Part shown: piece after piece, positions 9,334-16,800 of the stretch
Layout: each line of letters opens with the position of its first letter
Position numbering within the stretch: the first letter of the stretch is position 1
Assembly: GCF_046244385.1 (NCBI RefSeq)
Contig: NZ_CP176366.1
Location: forward strand, 1,736,001-1,800,000
Direction: 5' to 3'
DNA: 64,000 bases
From: Methanospirillum stamsii
GTDB taxonomy: Archaea; Halobacteriota; Methanomicrobia; Methanomicrobiales; Methanospirillaceae
The notes under the pieces: generated by a model
Databases searched by the model: none
The model's input: the letters and a program-made list of their open reading frames with translations, nothing else
Told to the model about the DNA's origin: nothing
Made by a program: the position numbers and the translations under genes

Positions 9334-10406
9334 AACGAATTCTTGTTGCCGGTTTTTCGACCCGGCATGTTGCCTGCTCTGCACAAAAGGCAGGGTATGA
9401 GGTGTATGCCATTGACCATTTTTGTGATGCGGATCTTCGAAAGGCCGTTATCGCATATGACCGGTTTGATGAGCTGGCCTCCCTTCCCATAAAAATTGGG
9501 GAGATGTGCAGGAGGTATTCAATTGATGCTATCATTCCTACATCCGGAGCAGAAAATCTGACCGGCCTTCCTGCTCCTGTATTAGGTTCATCTCCTGCTG
9601 TTGCCGCCAGATACCTGGATAAGGGGTACACTCAGAAATGGTTTGAGAGTCTTCAGATTCCGGTTCCTCCTCTGGTACGTCCTGGTGAGTTTCCTGCCAT
9701 GCTCAAACCCCTGAAGGGATCAGGTGGCTGGCGAAATACGATTGTTCACTCTGACGATGACATCTCTGCCTGGAAAGATCTTTTTCCTGATGAGCCATTC
9801 ATCCTGCAGAGAATCGTTGATGGAATTCCCGCTTCTGTCTGTTGTGTTGCAGCAGGTGGAAAGGCACGGGCACTTGCGGTGAACCAGCAGATCATGCGTG
9901 GCTGCGGTCCATACCGGTTTGGTTTTTGTGGTTCAGTAACCCCTTTTGATACTCCCGGAAAGGATGAGATGATTCGGTATGCTGAGCTCGCTGCTGCCCG
10001 TTCTGGTTGCATCGGTGTGCTGGGTATTGATTTCATGGTCTGTAGTGATGCTGTCTATGCAATTGAACTCAATCCCCGGTTTGTTGCAACACTTGACACG
10101 ATTGAATCCGCGACCGGAATTAACCTGGTAGATCTCCACATCAATGCATGCAGGGGGATAATTCCTGAATCAATTCCGGTTCCGGTTCAGTATGCCGTGC
10201 GCCGGATCCTGTTTACAGACAGATCCTTTACGCTGACTCAGGATCTCTCCCCCCTCCAGCCTCATGTGGCAGATGTCCCTGTTACCCCCGCAGAATTTGA
10301 AGAAGGAGGGGCGGTTATCAGTGTGTTTGGATCTGGTTCGGATCTTATCCATGCTGAGGAGACTCTGGATAACACTATCAGGTTAGTAAACCAATATATA
10401 CAGTGA
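9330..10406 (+). CDS. ATP-grasp ligase of the COG2232 type, probable CTG start
   Basis: The product is a predicted ATP-dependent carboxylate-amine ligase. A Rossmann-like N-terminus begins KRILVAGFSTRHVACSAQKAGYEVYAID in pieces, followed by the ATP-grasp nucleotide-binding part (AMLKPLKGSGGWRNTIV, FILQRIVDGIPASV) and the metal-binding end (YAIELNPRFVATLDTIE). The substrate is not known. The first ATG/GTG/TTG in frame is GTG at 9402, but using it would delete the first beta strand and glycine turn. The coding frame continues back to CTG at 9330, which overlaps the aTrm56 stop as CTGA and has GGTGG a few bases upstream. I therefore place the start at 9330; GTG 9402 is the alternative. Confidence 0.75.
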   Translation: MKRILVAGFSTRHVACSAQKAGYEVYAIDHFCDADLRKAVIAYDRFDELASLPIKIGEMCRRYSIDAIIPTSGAENLTGLPAPVLGSSPAVAARYLDKGYTQKWFESLQIPVPPLVRPGEFPAMLKPLKGSGGWRNTIVHSDDDISAWKDLFPDEPFILQRIVDGIPASVCCVAAGGKARALAVNQQIMRGCGPYRFGFCGSVTPFDTPGKDEMIRYAELAAARSGCIGVLGIDFMVCSDAVYAIELNPRFVATLDTIESATGINLVDLHINACRGIIPESIPVPVQYAVRRILFTDRSFTLTQDLSPLQPHVADVPVTPAEFEEGGAVISVFGSGSDLIHAEETLDNTIRLVNQYIQ

Positions 10407-10927
10407 TGGTTTCCTACGAGGAAATGCTGGCTGACAAAGCCATTTTTGCTTATTTACACCGGATGATCGGGGATGAAGGAATCGAACTGATTCGCAGATT
10501 CCCGACAGATAAGGAGTATAGCGATGAAGAACTGGCAGAGGTAACCGAGATTAATCTCAACTCTGTCAGGAACACCCTCTATACGTTGTATGAGCATCGT
10601 CTTGCCCGATACCGGAGAATTAAAAATAATGAGACCGGCTGGTTGACCTACCTCTGGCAGCTTGAACTTGAAAATATGTATGATTCGGTTTCAAAGGATC
10701 TCGAGATTATCCTCGAAAAACTCCGGCGACGATGTAAATATGAGAGTGAAAATGCATTTTACAATTGTACAAATTGTGGGCTTACTTTTACTTTCTCGGA
10801 TGCAATGGATTCTCAGTTCGTCTGTCCCCACTGTAATAATCAGTTGATTCATTTTGACAATGAACCGCTTGCTTTTGCTTTGCAGCGGCGAATTGCCCGG
10901 ATTGAAGAGAACCTGGGGCATGTCTGA
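10406..10927 (+). CDS. tfe: Transcription initiation factor E alpha subunit (TFE)
   Basis: The protein has the two-part structure of archaeal TFE. An N-terminal extended winged helix (about residues 1-90) includes DKAIFAYLHRMIGDEG and NSVRNTLYTLYEHRLARYRR. A C-terminal zinc ribbon has two CxxC pairs (CTNCG at about residue 122 and CPHCN near 142). TFE stabilises promoter opening by RNA polymerase together with TBP and TFB. The ATG at 10406 overlaps the stop of the ligase gene as TGATG and is preferred over the GTG one codon earlier. The gene ends inside the start of the HD gene. Confidence 0.95.
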   Translation: MVSYEEMLADKAIFAYLHRMIGDEGIELIRRFPTDKEYSDEELAEVTEINLNSVRNTLYTLYEHRLARYRRIKNNETGWLTYLWQLELENMYDSVSKDLEIILEKLRRRCKYESENAFYNCTNCGLTFTFSDAMDSQFVCPHCNNQLIHFDNEPLAFALQRRIARIEENLGHV

Positions 10928-11447
10928 TCCGGGAGACGAATTCATCCCTTTTCTTGTGCAGGCAGGTTGCGACCCGGGAGTAATTGCACACTGTCTGGCT
11001 GTCCGCGATGTTGCAGTGCAGATAGCTGAAAGACTGAAAAATGCCGGTATCCAGGTTGATGTCAGTCTTGTTGCAAAGGGGGCGGTGATTCATGATATTG
11101 GCAGGTCAGTCACCCATGGAATGGATCATGCCGATGCAGGGGGCACTATCTGCAGAAAGCTCGGGCTTGATGAAAAAATCTGTTTTATTGTTGAGAACCA
11201 TATCGGGGCCGGTCTCTATGCAGAAGAACGAGCGGAGTTTGGCCTTCCGGCAGTTGACCGGATTCCTCAGAGTCTTGAAGAAAAGATAGTGGCACATGCG
11301 GATAATCTGGTTAAAGGAACCCGGGTGCTGAATAAAGAAGAATTTATTGCCTCGCTGAACCGGTTTCCGGAATCTGTCCGGACCAGATTCATTGCACTTT
11401 CTGAAGAGCTTGAATTGCCCGTCCGGAAGATTCAGGGAATAAATTAA
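10920..11447 (+). CDS. HD-domain metal-dependent phosphohydrolase (TIGR00295-like)
   Basis: The HD superfamily signature is clear: H in VIAHCLAVRDVA, HD in KGAVIHDIGRS, a second His in VENHIGAG, and a late Asp in IVAHADNLVKG. Such proteins hydrolyse phosphate esters, often of nucleotides; the substrate is unknown. The frame is open further upstream, but the ATG at 10920 overlaps the last eight bases of tfe and gives the usual family start (MSDPGDEF). Last gene of the five-gene plus-strand operon; it converges on the ACT regulator with a 4-base overlap. Confidence 0.85.
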   Translation: MSDPGDEFIPFLVQAGCDPGVIAHCLAVRDVAVQIAERLKNAGIQVDVSLVAKGAVIHDIGRSVTHGMDHADAGGTICRKLGLDEKICFIVENHIGAGLYAEERAEFGLPAVDRIPQSLEEKIVAHADNLVKGTRVLNKEEFIASLNRFPESVRTRFIALSEELELPVRKIQGIN

Positions 11448-11941
11448 AAGATCAATTTTTTTACCACCGGCAGATCACGGAGTTCATCAATGACCCCTGC
11501 CGGAATTTTTCCTTCGGCGATGATAACCAGGCGCGGAGCTTCTGAAAGATGTGGGTCTGTAACAAAGATCTGTCTGAGTCCTATCTGGTGAGTGGACAGG
11601 GTATGGATACACGCCTCAACAACACCTGGTTTGCTTGCATCCTGAGGGATAACGGTGATGACCGATAATGACAGGTTTTCTGCGATGACTGAAAGGTCGG
11701 GTGTGGCCCGCATATTGATGAAGATATCCCTGAAAGGTGAGGTAAGAATGCGCCGGGCGGTAGCTTCGACGACCCGCCGGTCAACATGAAGTTTTGATGC
11801 CACCTGCGTTGCAGCTACCGCAATATTGTTACATGAGATTTTTCCGGTTTCATTTACCCCGAATCCATTTTCAAGAAGAAATCTGACGACCCTGGTTTGT
11901 GATGGAGAATCAGCAAACCAGTCAAGAATTGCAGACCACAT
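11444..11941 (-). CDS. HTH- and ACT-domain regulator of amino acid metabolism (COG1707 type)
   Basis: The N-terminal 80 residues form a helix-turn-helix (VAATQVASKLHVDRRVVEATARRIL). The C-terminal half is an ACT domain (LSLSVITVIPQDASKPGVVEACIHTLSTHQI, then IFVTDPHLSEAPRLVIIAEGKIPAGVIDELRDL in pieces). ACT domains bind amino acids or similar small ligands. The pairing suggests an amino-acid-responsive transcription factor, conserved in methanogens. It converges on the HD gene and lies 160 bases from the tRNA-Leu gene. Confidence 0.8.
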   Translation of the reverse strand: MWSAILDWFADSPSQTRVVRFLLENGFGVNETGKISCNNIAVAATQVASKLHVDRRVVEATARRILTSPFRDIFINMRATPDLSVIAENLSLSVITVIPQDASKPGVVEACIHTLSTHQIGLRQIFVTDPHLSEAPRLVIIAEGKIPAGVIDELRDLPVVKKLIF

Positions 11942-12102
11942 ACATCATTTTCTATTTCTCATCAGTTATAGGAAGTAGCTCTTATGCTGAGATGAAATGG
12001 ATAAGTTCTTTACGTAATACATCGACCTTATTCAGGCACAGGAACAAGATGTTCCCGAACAAGTAATCAGTGAATCTGATGAAGTTCTGTGCAATCTATT
12101 GA

Positions 12103-12187
12103 GCGAGGGTATCCGAGCCAGGTCAAAGGAGCAAGGTTGAGGGCCTTGTCGCGAAGGCGTTCGAGCGTTCAAATCGCTTCCCTCGCA
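12103..12187 (+). tRNA. tRNA-Leu (anticodon GAG)
   Basis: An 85-base class II tRNA folds cleanly. The acceptor stem is GCGAGGG / CCCTCGC with discriminator A at 12187. The anticodon stem is CAAGG / CCTTG around the loop TTGAGGG, giving anticodon GAG. The variable arm is long, as required for leucine, and the T arm is GAGCG / CGCTT with loop TTCAAAT. CCA is not encoded. An integrase fragment starts about 60 bases downstream, so the tRNA was probably the integration site of the element that follows. Confidence 0.93.
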
Positions 12188-12248
12188 TTTTAACAGTATG
12201 TTCAAATCGTGAGAAACTTTTAACAAAGTAATTCTCTCACGCTTTTTT

Positions 12249-12524
12249 ATGCCTCTACCGATAACCTACACCGATAACGATAGGTTTCATTGTTTTAAAC
12301 CCGATTACTCACAGAGAGCGATAGATAACGCCTTAAACCGAGGTGAACTCTCGAACGATGACATTTCGTTGATGACTGCTTATATCACCGAACGGAGTGT
12401 TATCAATCATGTTGGATCGAAACGCTCTCTAAAAATCATTTCAAATCTGATTACCGTTCGAAGCTGCCCGGGTGCTCCGGGAAGGAGATCCCATCCAATA
12501 TATCCTCGATTCCTTCGCGGCTGA
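12249..12524 (+). pseudogene. Remnant of an integrase N-terminal domain
   Basis: The first 70 codons resemble the helical SAM-like core-binding domain found at the N-terminus of archaeal tyrosine recombinases, with a long polar helix (DISLMTAYITERSVINHVGSKR) and a start just after a tRNA gene. No catalytic domain (R...HxxR...Y) follows. From about 12460 the sequence belongs to the next gene in another frame, so the last 20 codons are out-of-frame read-through. I interpret this as an integrase cut by a deletion that joined it to the replication gene. Assignment as an integrase rests on context and general helix pattern, so it is tentative. Confidence 0.5.
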
Positions 12525-13689
12525 CCATGAAGGAGATGAGGTTGTCGCCAGGTGCCTGATTATGTCGTTTGCTTCCCGGTCTGTTATCAACTCGAATGGG
12601 CTTCATGTCCTTGTGACCGGAGAATCCGGAAAAGGAAAGTCGCACGCTTTCGATACGATGATTCAGCACATCCCGAAAGAATTTCGGCTTGATGGGAGGC
12701 TATCAGATAAGGCACTCTTCTACGCGGAGGACCTCCGGGCCGGGTCTGCCATCTGTCTTGATGATATTTCTCTCTCCGAACAGATGCAGGAGACACTTAA
12801 GGGAGTTACCACTTCATTTAAGAAACCGTTCATCTACCGGACGGTGAACAAGGACCGGAAGGGTCAGACCTGTGTCATTCCTGAACGGTGCGTCTGGTGG
12901 GTTGCCAAGATGGACGGGACCGGAGACGATCAGGTCTGGAATCGGATGCTTACCTGCTGGATTGATGACAGTCCGGAGCAGGACGAAAAAGTATTGACCC
13001 GCGAACTCTTCGCGGCGGCTCAACTTCCGGATGAGACCGAACATGTCCGGGATGAGATGATCGTCTGTCAACATATCTGGGCTCAGCTTCTCCCGGCTCA
13101 TGTGGTCATTCCATACGCCGAACAGATCCGGTTCTCGTCTGTAGCGAACCGGAGAAACCCGGGGATGCTCCTGGACTTGGTGAAGAGTGTTGCCATCATC
13201 CACCAGTACCAGCGAGAGGAAACAGAACTGAAAGTCGGCCGGGTGATTCATGCCACGACTGAAGATTTCAAGATCGCTTGTCAGATGTATCAGGCTTTGA
13301 ACGGTGAGTCGGGTGGTCAGATGTCGAAGCTCACCCGGTCAGAGTCAGAACTGATTCAGGCCATCGAGAAAACACACCGGTATGAATTCACTGTAACTGA
13401 ACTTCGGGATCTTCTTCCGGATAAGTCATACAATGCCATCAGAAAACTTCTGAATGGTGGGTCTAGTCATCAGGCTCATTACTCCGGACTCCTTGAGAAG
13501 TGCCCAGCCATATCGGTTCTTGACCGGACAGATACCAGTGAAAATGGAGGCACCAGCCGAAGGCAGAAGGTTTACTATTGGGATCACGATCGATATGTCG
13601 CCTGGGCTTCAGGTGGTGGGTGCTGGTTAGCACGGAATGATGCCCATGATGATGATACCGGCGGAAGTGGCGGAAGCGGGCGGAAGTGA
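12451..13689 (+). CDS. Replication ATPase/helicase-like protein of an integrated element, 5'-truncated
   Basis: A P-loop ATPase with Walker A (VTGESGKGKSH, about 50 codons in), Walker B (AICLDDIS) and later conserved WWVAKMDG and NRMLTCWIDD segments. It resembles the C-terminal ATPase part of primase/helicase proteins in methanogen plasmids and integrated elements. The frame opens after a stop at 12448-12450; the first usable start is GTG at 12472. The beginning (AARVLREGDPIQYILDSF) looks like mid-protein sequence, so an N-terminal region has been lost. A winged-helix segment (FTVTELRDLLPDKSYNAIRKLL) lies near residue 310. The end is a Gly/Ser/Asp repeat where the frame appears to break from the downstream piece. 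Confidence 0.7.
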   Translation, partial: LPFEAARVLREGDPIQYILDSFAADHEGDEVVARCLIMSFASRSVINSNGLHVLVTGESGKGKSHAFDTMIQHIPKEFRLDGRLSDKALFYAEDLRAGSAICLDDISLSEQMQETLKGVTTSFKKPFIYRTVNKDRKGQTCVIPERCVWWVAKMDGTGDDQVWNRMLTCWIDDSPEQDEKVLTRELFAAAQLPDETEHVRDEMIVCQHIWAQLLPAHVVIPYAEQIRFSSVANRRNPGMLLDLVKSVAIIHQYQREETELKVGRVIHATTEDFKIACQMYQALNGESGGQMSKLTRSESELIQAIEKTHRYEFTVTELRDLLPDKSYNAIRKLLNGGSSHQAHYSGLLEKCPAISVLDRTDTSENGGTSRRQKVYYWDHDRYVAWASGGGCWLARNDAHDDDTGGSGGSGRK

Positions 13690-14143
13690 GCGGAATGGTA
13701 GCGGAAACCTTCCGCCAGGTAACAAAGACCGGGACGATGATAATTCTTCTAAAAACAATAATAAAAATAATTTTTATTATAATGAGCGGAAAGATGAGGA
13801 TTTACAGAGCACACATGAACCAGTGATCACCTATGACTCTGCACCGGAAAATTTCCGCACTTCCGCTAGCTTAGATCAAAATACTCAATCAGACTCTTCT
13901 TCTGTGGTGGATTCAACAACCGGCGATGATTTAGATCGCGGAACACTTCCGCTCACTACCGCCAACACCCCGCGGATTCCGCTATCTCATATTGATCCGG
14001 ATGACTACACCCCTATGAATGGGGTATGGTCCGGACCATGTGCGGTCTGTGGTGGTAAATGGGCAGTTGTACCTGTTGATTTATATAGTACAAAAAAGTT
14101 GGCTATAATTTATTTGGATAACGTTGCCAAAACCATGACCTGA
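13637..14143 (+). pseudogene. Probable frame-shifted C-terminal piece of the replication protein
   Basis: This frame overlaps the end of the replication ATPase by 53 bases and is shifted by one base. It encodes an Asn/Asp/Ser-rich linker (DDDNSSKNNNKNN) and then a single zinc knuckle (GPCAVCGGKWAVV) before ending. From what I recall of related element proteins, an Asn-rich linker and a CxxC...CxxC finger form one chain with the ATPase. The shift, within the GGAAGTGGC-type repeat near 13660-13690, and the loss of the second CxxC therefore look like decay. An independent overlapping gene is the alternative. Confidence 0.5.
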
Positions 14144-14365
14144 TCAGAAATATTTCTGAATCAGGCACGGAGTATTAAAATAATGGATATTTTCGCGTTT
14201 TAGCGTTAGGGGGTCCGAAATCTGTGAGCGAAAACAATTTACAATATTTTAACCTCCAAAAATTATGCGAAAACCGATCTCTCTTGTCATGATGCAAAAA
14301 AATGCCAAAAATATGATGGTGTAATAATTCATTGATTTTTCTATAACCAAAAAACTCAAGATCAA

Positions 14366-14977
14366 TCATGAATTTTCACTTTCTAAAACCCCTCTATTCG
14401 CCGTAAATAAAGTAACATCACTCACCGAAGAAAAATCAGCATCATCACTAATTATCCGGAGAGGAATTCCTTCGGCAAGTAGCGACTCTACCATACAAGC
14501 ATCATATGGATCCAGTTTATTTGTTCCCATCCGGTCAATAACCATGTGAGTAAAATTTGAAGTTAAATTTACCGGAATCGAAACAGACATAGCCTCAACC
14601 AGACTCCAGGTAAGTTCAATCTCTTCAATAACATCCGACCGTCGATGAGCATACTCATGACGATAGGCTTTTTGAGTGATATCAATCCCCGTTTCCCTCT
14701 TAAAGATATCATATTCAGTCCTTTCGATAAGGTTACTCAGTTCAGAAAACGATAATTCAGATCTATAGAGAGTACCCTTCACATTCAGAACCTTCTTAAT
14801 AAAATCCGGATATATTCGAATCTGTTTTGCCCGGAATCTTGAAAGACCCTGACTTGCAATCTGGGATGCAACCCAGAACCACACATTCGTATCGACAAAA
14901 AAAGAGTCCTCCGGGCGAGGATCATACTGGCTGATATCTACAACCTGTGATACAATGATGTATTTTCGGGAACTCAC
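14366..14977 (-). CDS. PIN-domain nuclease-like protein of the STAS/ATPase operon
   Basis: A 203-residue PIN-fold protein. The acidic residues of the active site can be placed: DTN in EDSFFVDTNVWFW (about residue 28), Glu in SELSFSELSNLIE (about 77), Asp in KLDPYDACMVESLL (about 160) and Asp pairs in IISDDADF (about 180). PIN proteins are Mg-dependent RNases, often toxins, but this one is longer than VapC toxins (about 130 residues) and lacks a VapB-like partner. Its ATG overlaps the stop of the STAS-like gene by 4 bases, so it is translated with that gene. I infer that its activity is controlled by the ATPase/STAS pair upstream. Confidence 0.75.
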   Translation of the reverse strand: MSSRKYIIVSQVVDISQYDPRPEDSFFVDTNVWFWVASQIASQGLSRFRAKQIRIYPDFIKKVLNVKGTLYRSELSFSELSNLIERTEYDIFKRETGIDITQKAYRHEYAHRRSDVIEEIELTWSLVEAMSVSIPVNLTSNFTHMVIDRMGTNKLDPYDACMVESLLAEGIPLRIISDDADFSSVSDVTLFTANRGVLESENS

Positions 14978-15321
14978 GCACTCTCCGCAATTCCAAGAAG
15001 AGTGTCATCTATTGCCTTCTGAAGATTTGGATTGGTATAATACTCTTTAGCATTCGAAATCACTTTCTTTGCCACCTGGTTCCCATACGGTGAAAGATTG
15101 ACAAATTTCAAATGCCCCTGTAACTGCTCAATTGGAATATCTCTGAGCAACTGACCTATTGCGGTATTAAAGAAAGGCGATGCACAGATATGAATATCTG
15201 TGAAGTCAAGCGTAACGTCTTCCCCCTTTTCAAGGAGCGGGTGGACAAGATCAAATATCTTTTGCCCATCATCCACCGAAATGCAGTGTTCACCGGTAAG
15301 GGTAATAACTTTGATATTCAT
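14974..15321 (-). CDS. STAS-like domain protein (DUF4325 type)
   Basis: A small single-domain protein with the features of the STAS-like DUF4325 family: a strand and acidic turn (GEDVTLDFTDIHICASPFFNTAIGQLL in pieces), then HLKFVNLSPYGNQVAKKVI. DUF4325 proteins are usually encoded beside GHKL ATPases and resemble anti-anti-sigma factors. The frame is open upstream to 15387, inside the ATPase gene. The ATG at 15321 has GAGGCGAG just before it and is preferred; an ATG at 15348 would overlap the ATPase stop. It lies between the ATPase and the PIN gene and overlaps the latter as ATGA. Confidence 0.75.
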   Translation of the reverse strand: MNIKVITLTGEHCISVDDGQKIFDLVHPLLEKGEDVTLDFTDIHICASPFFNTAIGQLLRDIPIEQLQGHLKFVNLSPYGNQVAKKVISNAKEYYTNPNLQKAIDDTLLGIAESA

Positions 15322-15331
15322 AATTCTCGCC

Positions 15332-16380
15332 TCATGCCCAGATATCATCAATTGTTTCATCTGAAAAATGATAGTATTTCTCATCACACCGGAGCATCAG
15401 GTTGATAACTGTACCTTCAAACCCCGGTAAATCTAATTCATAGATCTCTTTGTCATTTCCTATAAAGACATAACCATCATTACTGTAAAACTCAAGAGTC
15501 CCCTTGTTTAACCGGATGAACTCTTTCAGGAGATCAAGACCGACGCCGGCGTTTCTCTTTCCTTTATTCGTAGAACTCCCATTCGTAAATGCCCATTGTA
15601 ATGCCTTATCAGAGGAGATACTATCAGGATCACGCCCCTTTTGGTCAGCATACCTTCGAACATTTTCCGGAATACCTATGCCAAAATCAACTAGGAGGCT
15701 GTCCGAGAATGAGATTTTTCTTTTTTTGATTTATCAATCTGGAGCCTAATTAGAATTTAAACAATGGTTTAAGGCCAAATTTTTCATGATTTTTGGGTTA
15801 GTGTAGTTCTCGGACAGCCTCCTAGGGTGAGATTGAGTTCATTCAGGGATGGATACTTTTGGCCACAGGCAAATATACCATGCGGGGTTTCACTATGCTC
15901 AAAAGCATTCGTGAATATTTCCCATACTGCCCCAACAATCTCGTCCAGTAAGCGGGGACTAATGGAGAGCCAGGATCGCCGAAGCCATTCTTCGTTTAAA
16001 TAATGGATAATTGCATCCTGGTTAGTTCCTTCAAAATGTTGAATGGATATAGCATTTCCTTGCCATTTTGGTTCATCATATCCACAAAATGACAAAAATC
16101 CATTTTGGGCCAGGTTTGCATGAACATTTTCCTGCATAGATGGAATGTTAAGCTCCACACGCCCACCATTCCTTTTGATATGAGTAACTAGTCCCCCCAA
16201 AATCGCAACCGCATTATGACGGATGAATGAACAATGATCAAAAGTGAAAACAATGTGGCCTGAAAAATCTCGATATTTTTCCGAGAGAGAAAAGAGGTAA
16301 TGAAAATCCGAACGATGATCGTTTAATGTGGGCATTGAGATTTTTTTAGGTGAGTTGAAAGAAAATAATGATATCGACAT
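15332..16380 (-). pseudogene. STAS-GHKL ATPase (anti-sigma-like kinase), interrupted by a MITE
   Basis: Reading from 16380, the N-terminal 110 residues look like a STAS-type fold (HIVFTFDHCSFIRHNAVAIL). A GHKL ATPase follows, with the N box EIVGAVWEIFTNAFEHSE. After about 186 codons the frame runs into an inserted element and stops at 15784. On the far side of the element the same gene resumes with the G1 box VDFGIGIP and the G2 box NAGVGLDLLKEFI, ending at 15332-15334. Removing the element and one CTAG copy restores LNLTL-VDFGIG in frame. Intact, this would be a serine-kinase/anti-sigma-like regulator. In this copy the G1 and G2 boxes are lost from the product, so it is probably inactive. 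Confidence 0.82.
15691..15825. mobile_element. 127-bp MITE with 15-bp terminal inverted repeats and CTAG target duplication
   Basis: The ends are perfect inverted repeats, GAGGCTGTCCGAGAA at 15695-15709 and its reverse complement at 15807-15821, flanked by CTAG at 15691-15694 and 15822-15825. The 127-bp AT-rich body has no coding capacity, which fits a non-autonomous element mobilised in trans by a transposase with matching ends. No such transposase gene is in the window: the IS110 here does not make terminal inverted repeats. It sits inside the STAS-GHKL ATPase gene. Confidence 0.9.
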
Positions 16381-16578
16381 AAATATTAATGATTTTCAGA
16401 TTTCCTTATTTTATTATAGATTAATCAATATCAAATATATCAACCATTATTTTTCTAACTATCCTTCAAAATAAAAAATAAATGAAGGGGAAACAAGGAT
16501 ATCAAGGGTTTAAATAATGTCGGTGAATGGGTGATGATTAATTTTCTCTTATTAGAGAGAATGAATGTATTTAATTCA

Positions 16579-16720
16579 CTTATAAATTAAAAGGGGGTGA
16601 CGGTCGCAGGGGCGAATCCCCCCGGATGATCTCTTCCGTAATAAGACGAAGATAACAACCGATTTGACTTATCGGGACTGATGGTAATTTTAAAAATAAA
16701 ATCGGCTGTTGTTAACGTCC
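16579..16720 (+). ncRNA. Candidate structured small RNA with its own TATA box
   Basis: Within the 420-base gap 16381-16800 there is a TATA-like box at 16579-16588 (CTTATAAATT). It is followed by a GC-rich hairpin region in otherwise AT-rich DNA: GGGG 16609-16612 pairs with CCCC 16618-16621 around CGAAT, with GGGGG at 16593-16597 able to compete. A second arm pairs TAACAACCGATTT (16653-16665) with AAATCGGCTGTTGTTA (16699-16714), allowing a three-base bulge. The region lies upstream of, and separate from, the promoter of the next gene. I cannot match it to a known RNA family, so this is a prediction from base composition and pairing only. Confidence 0.35.
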
Positions 16721-16742
16721 CCATTTTAAAATATTTTTAACC

Positions 16743-16791
16743 ATATATAAATAGACGACTAATATTAATTGTCACACCAGTGACAGGGGGA
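16743..16791 (+). promoter_or_regulatory. Promoter, palindrome and ribosome binding site of the 167-aa gene
   Basis: A strong archaeal TATA box lies at 16743-16752 (ATATATAAAT). The perfect palindrome GTCAC-ACCA-GTGAC at 16771-16784 sits where transcription would start, so it could be an operator. The purine-rich AGGGGGA at 16785-16791 serves the ATG at 16801. Confidence 0.6.
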
Positions 16792-16800
16792 AAATCGAAC

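Noticed and set aside
12166..12210. Repeat of GTTCAAATCG in the tRNA T arm and again 30 bases downstream as a possible attachment site
   Set aside because: Only ten bases, and too close to be the two ends of an integrated element; no longer copy of the tRNA 3' end was seen further on.
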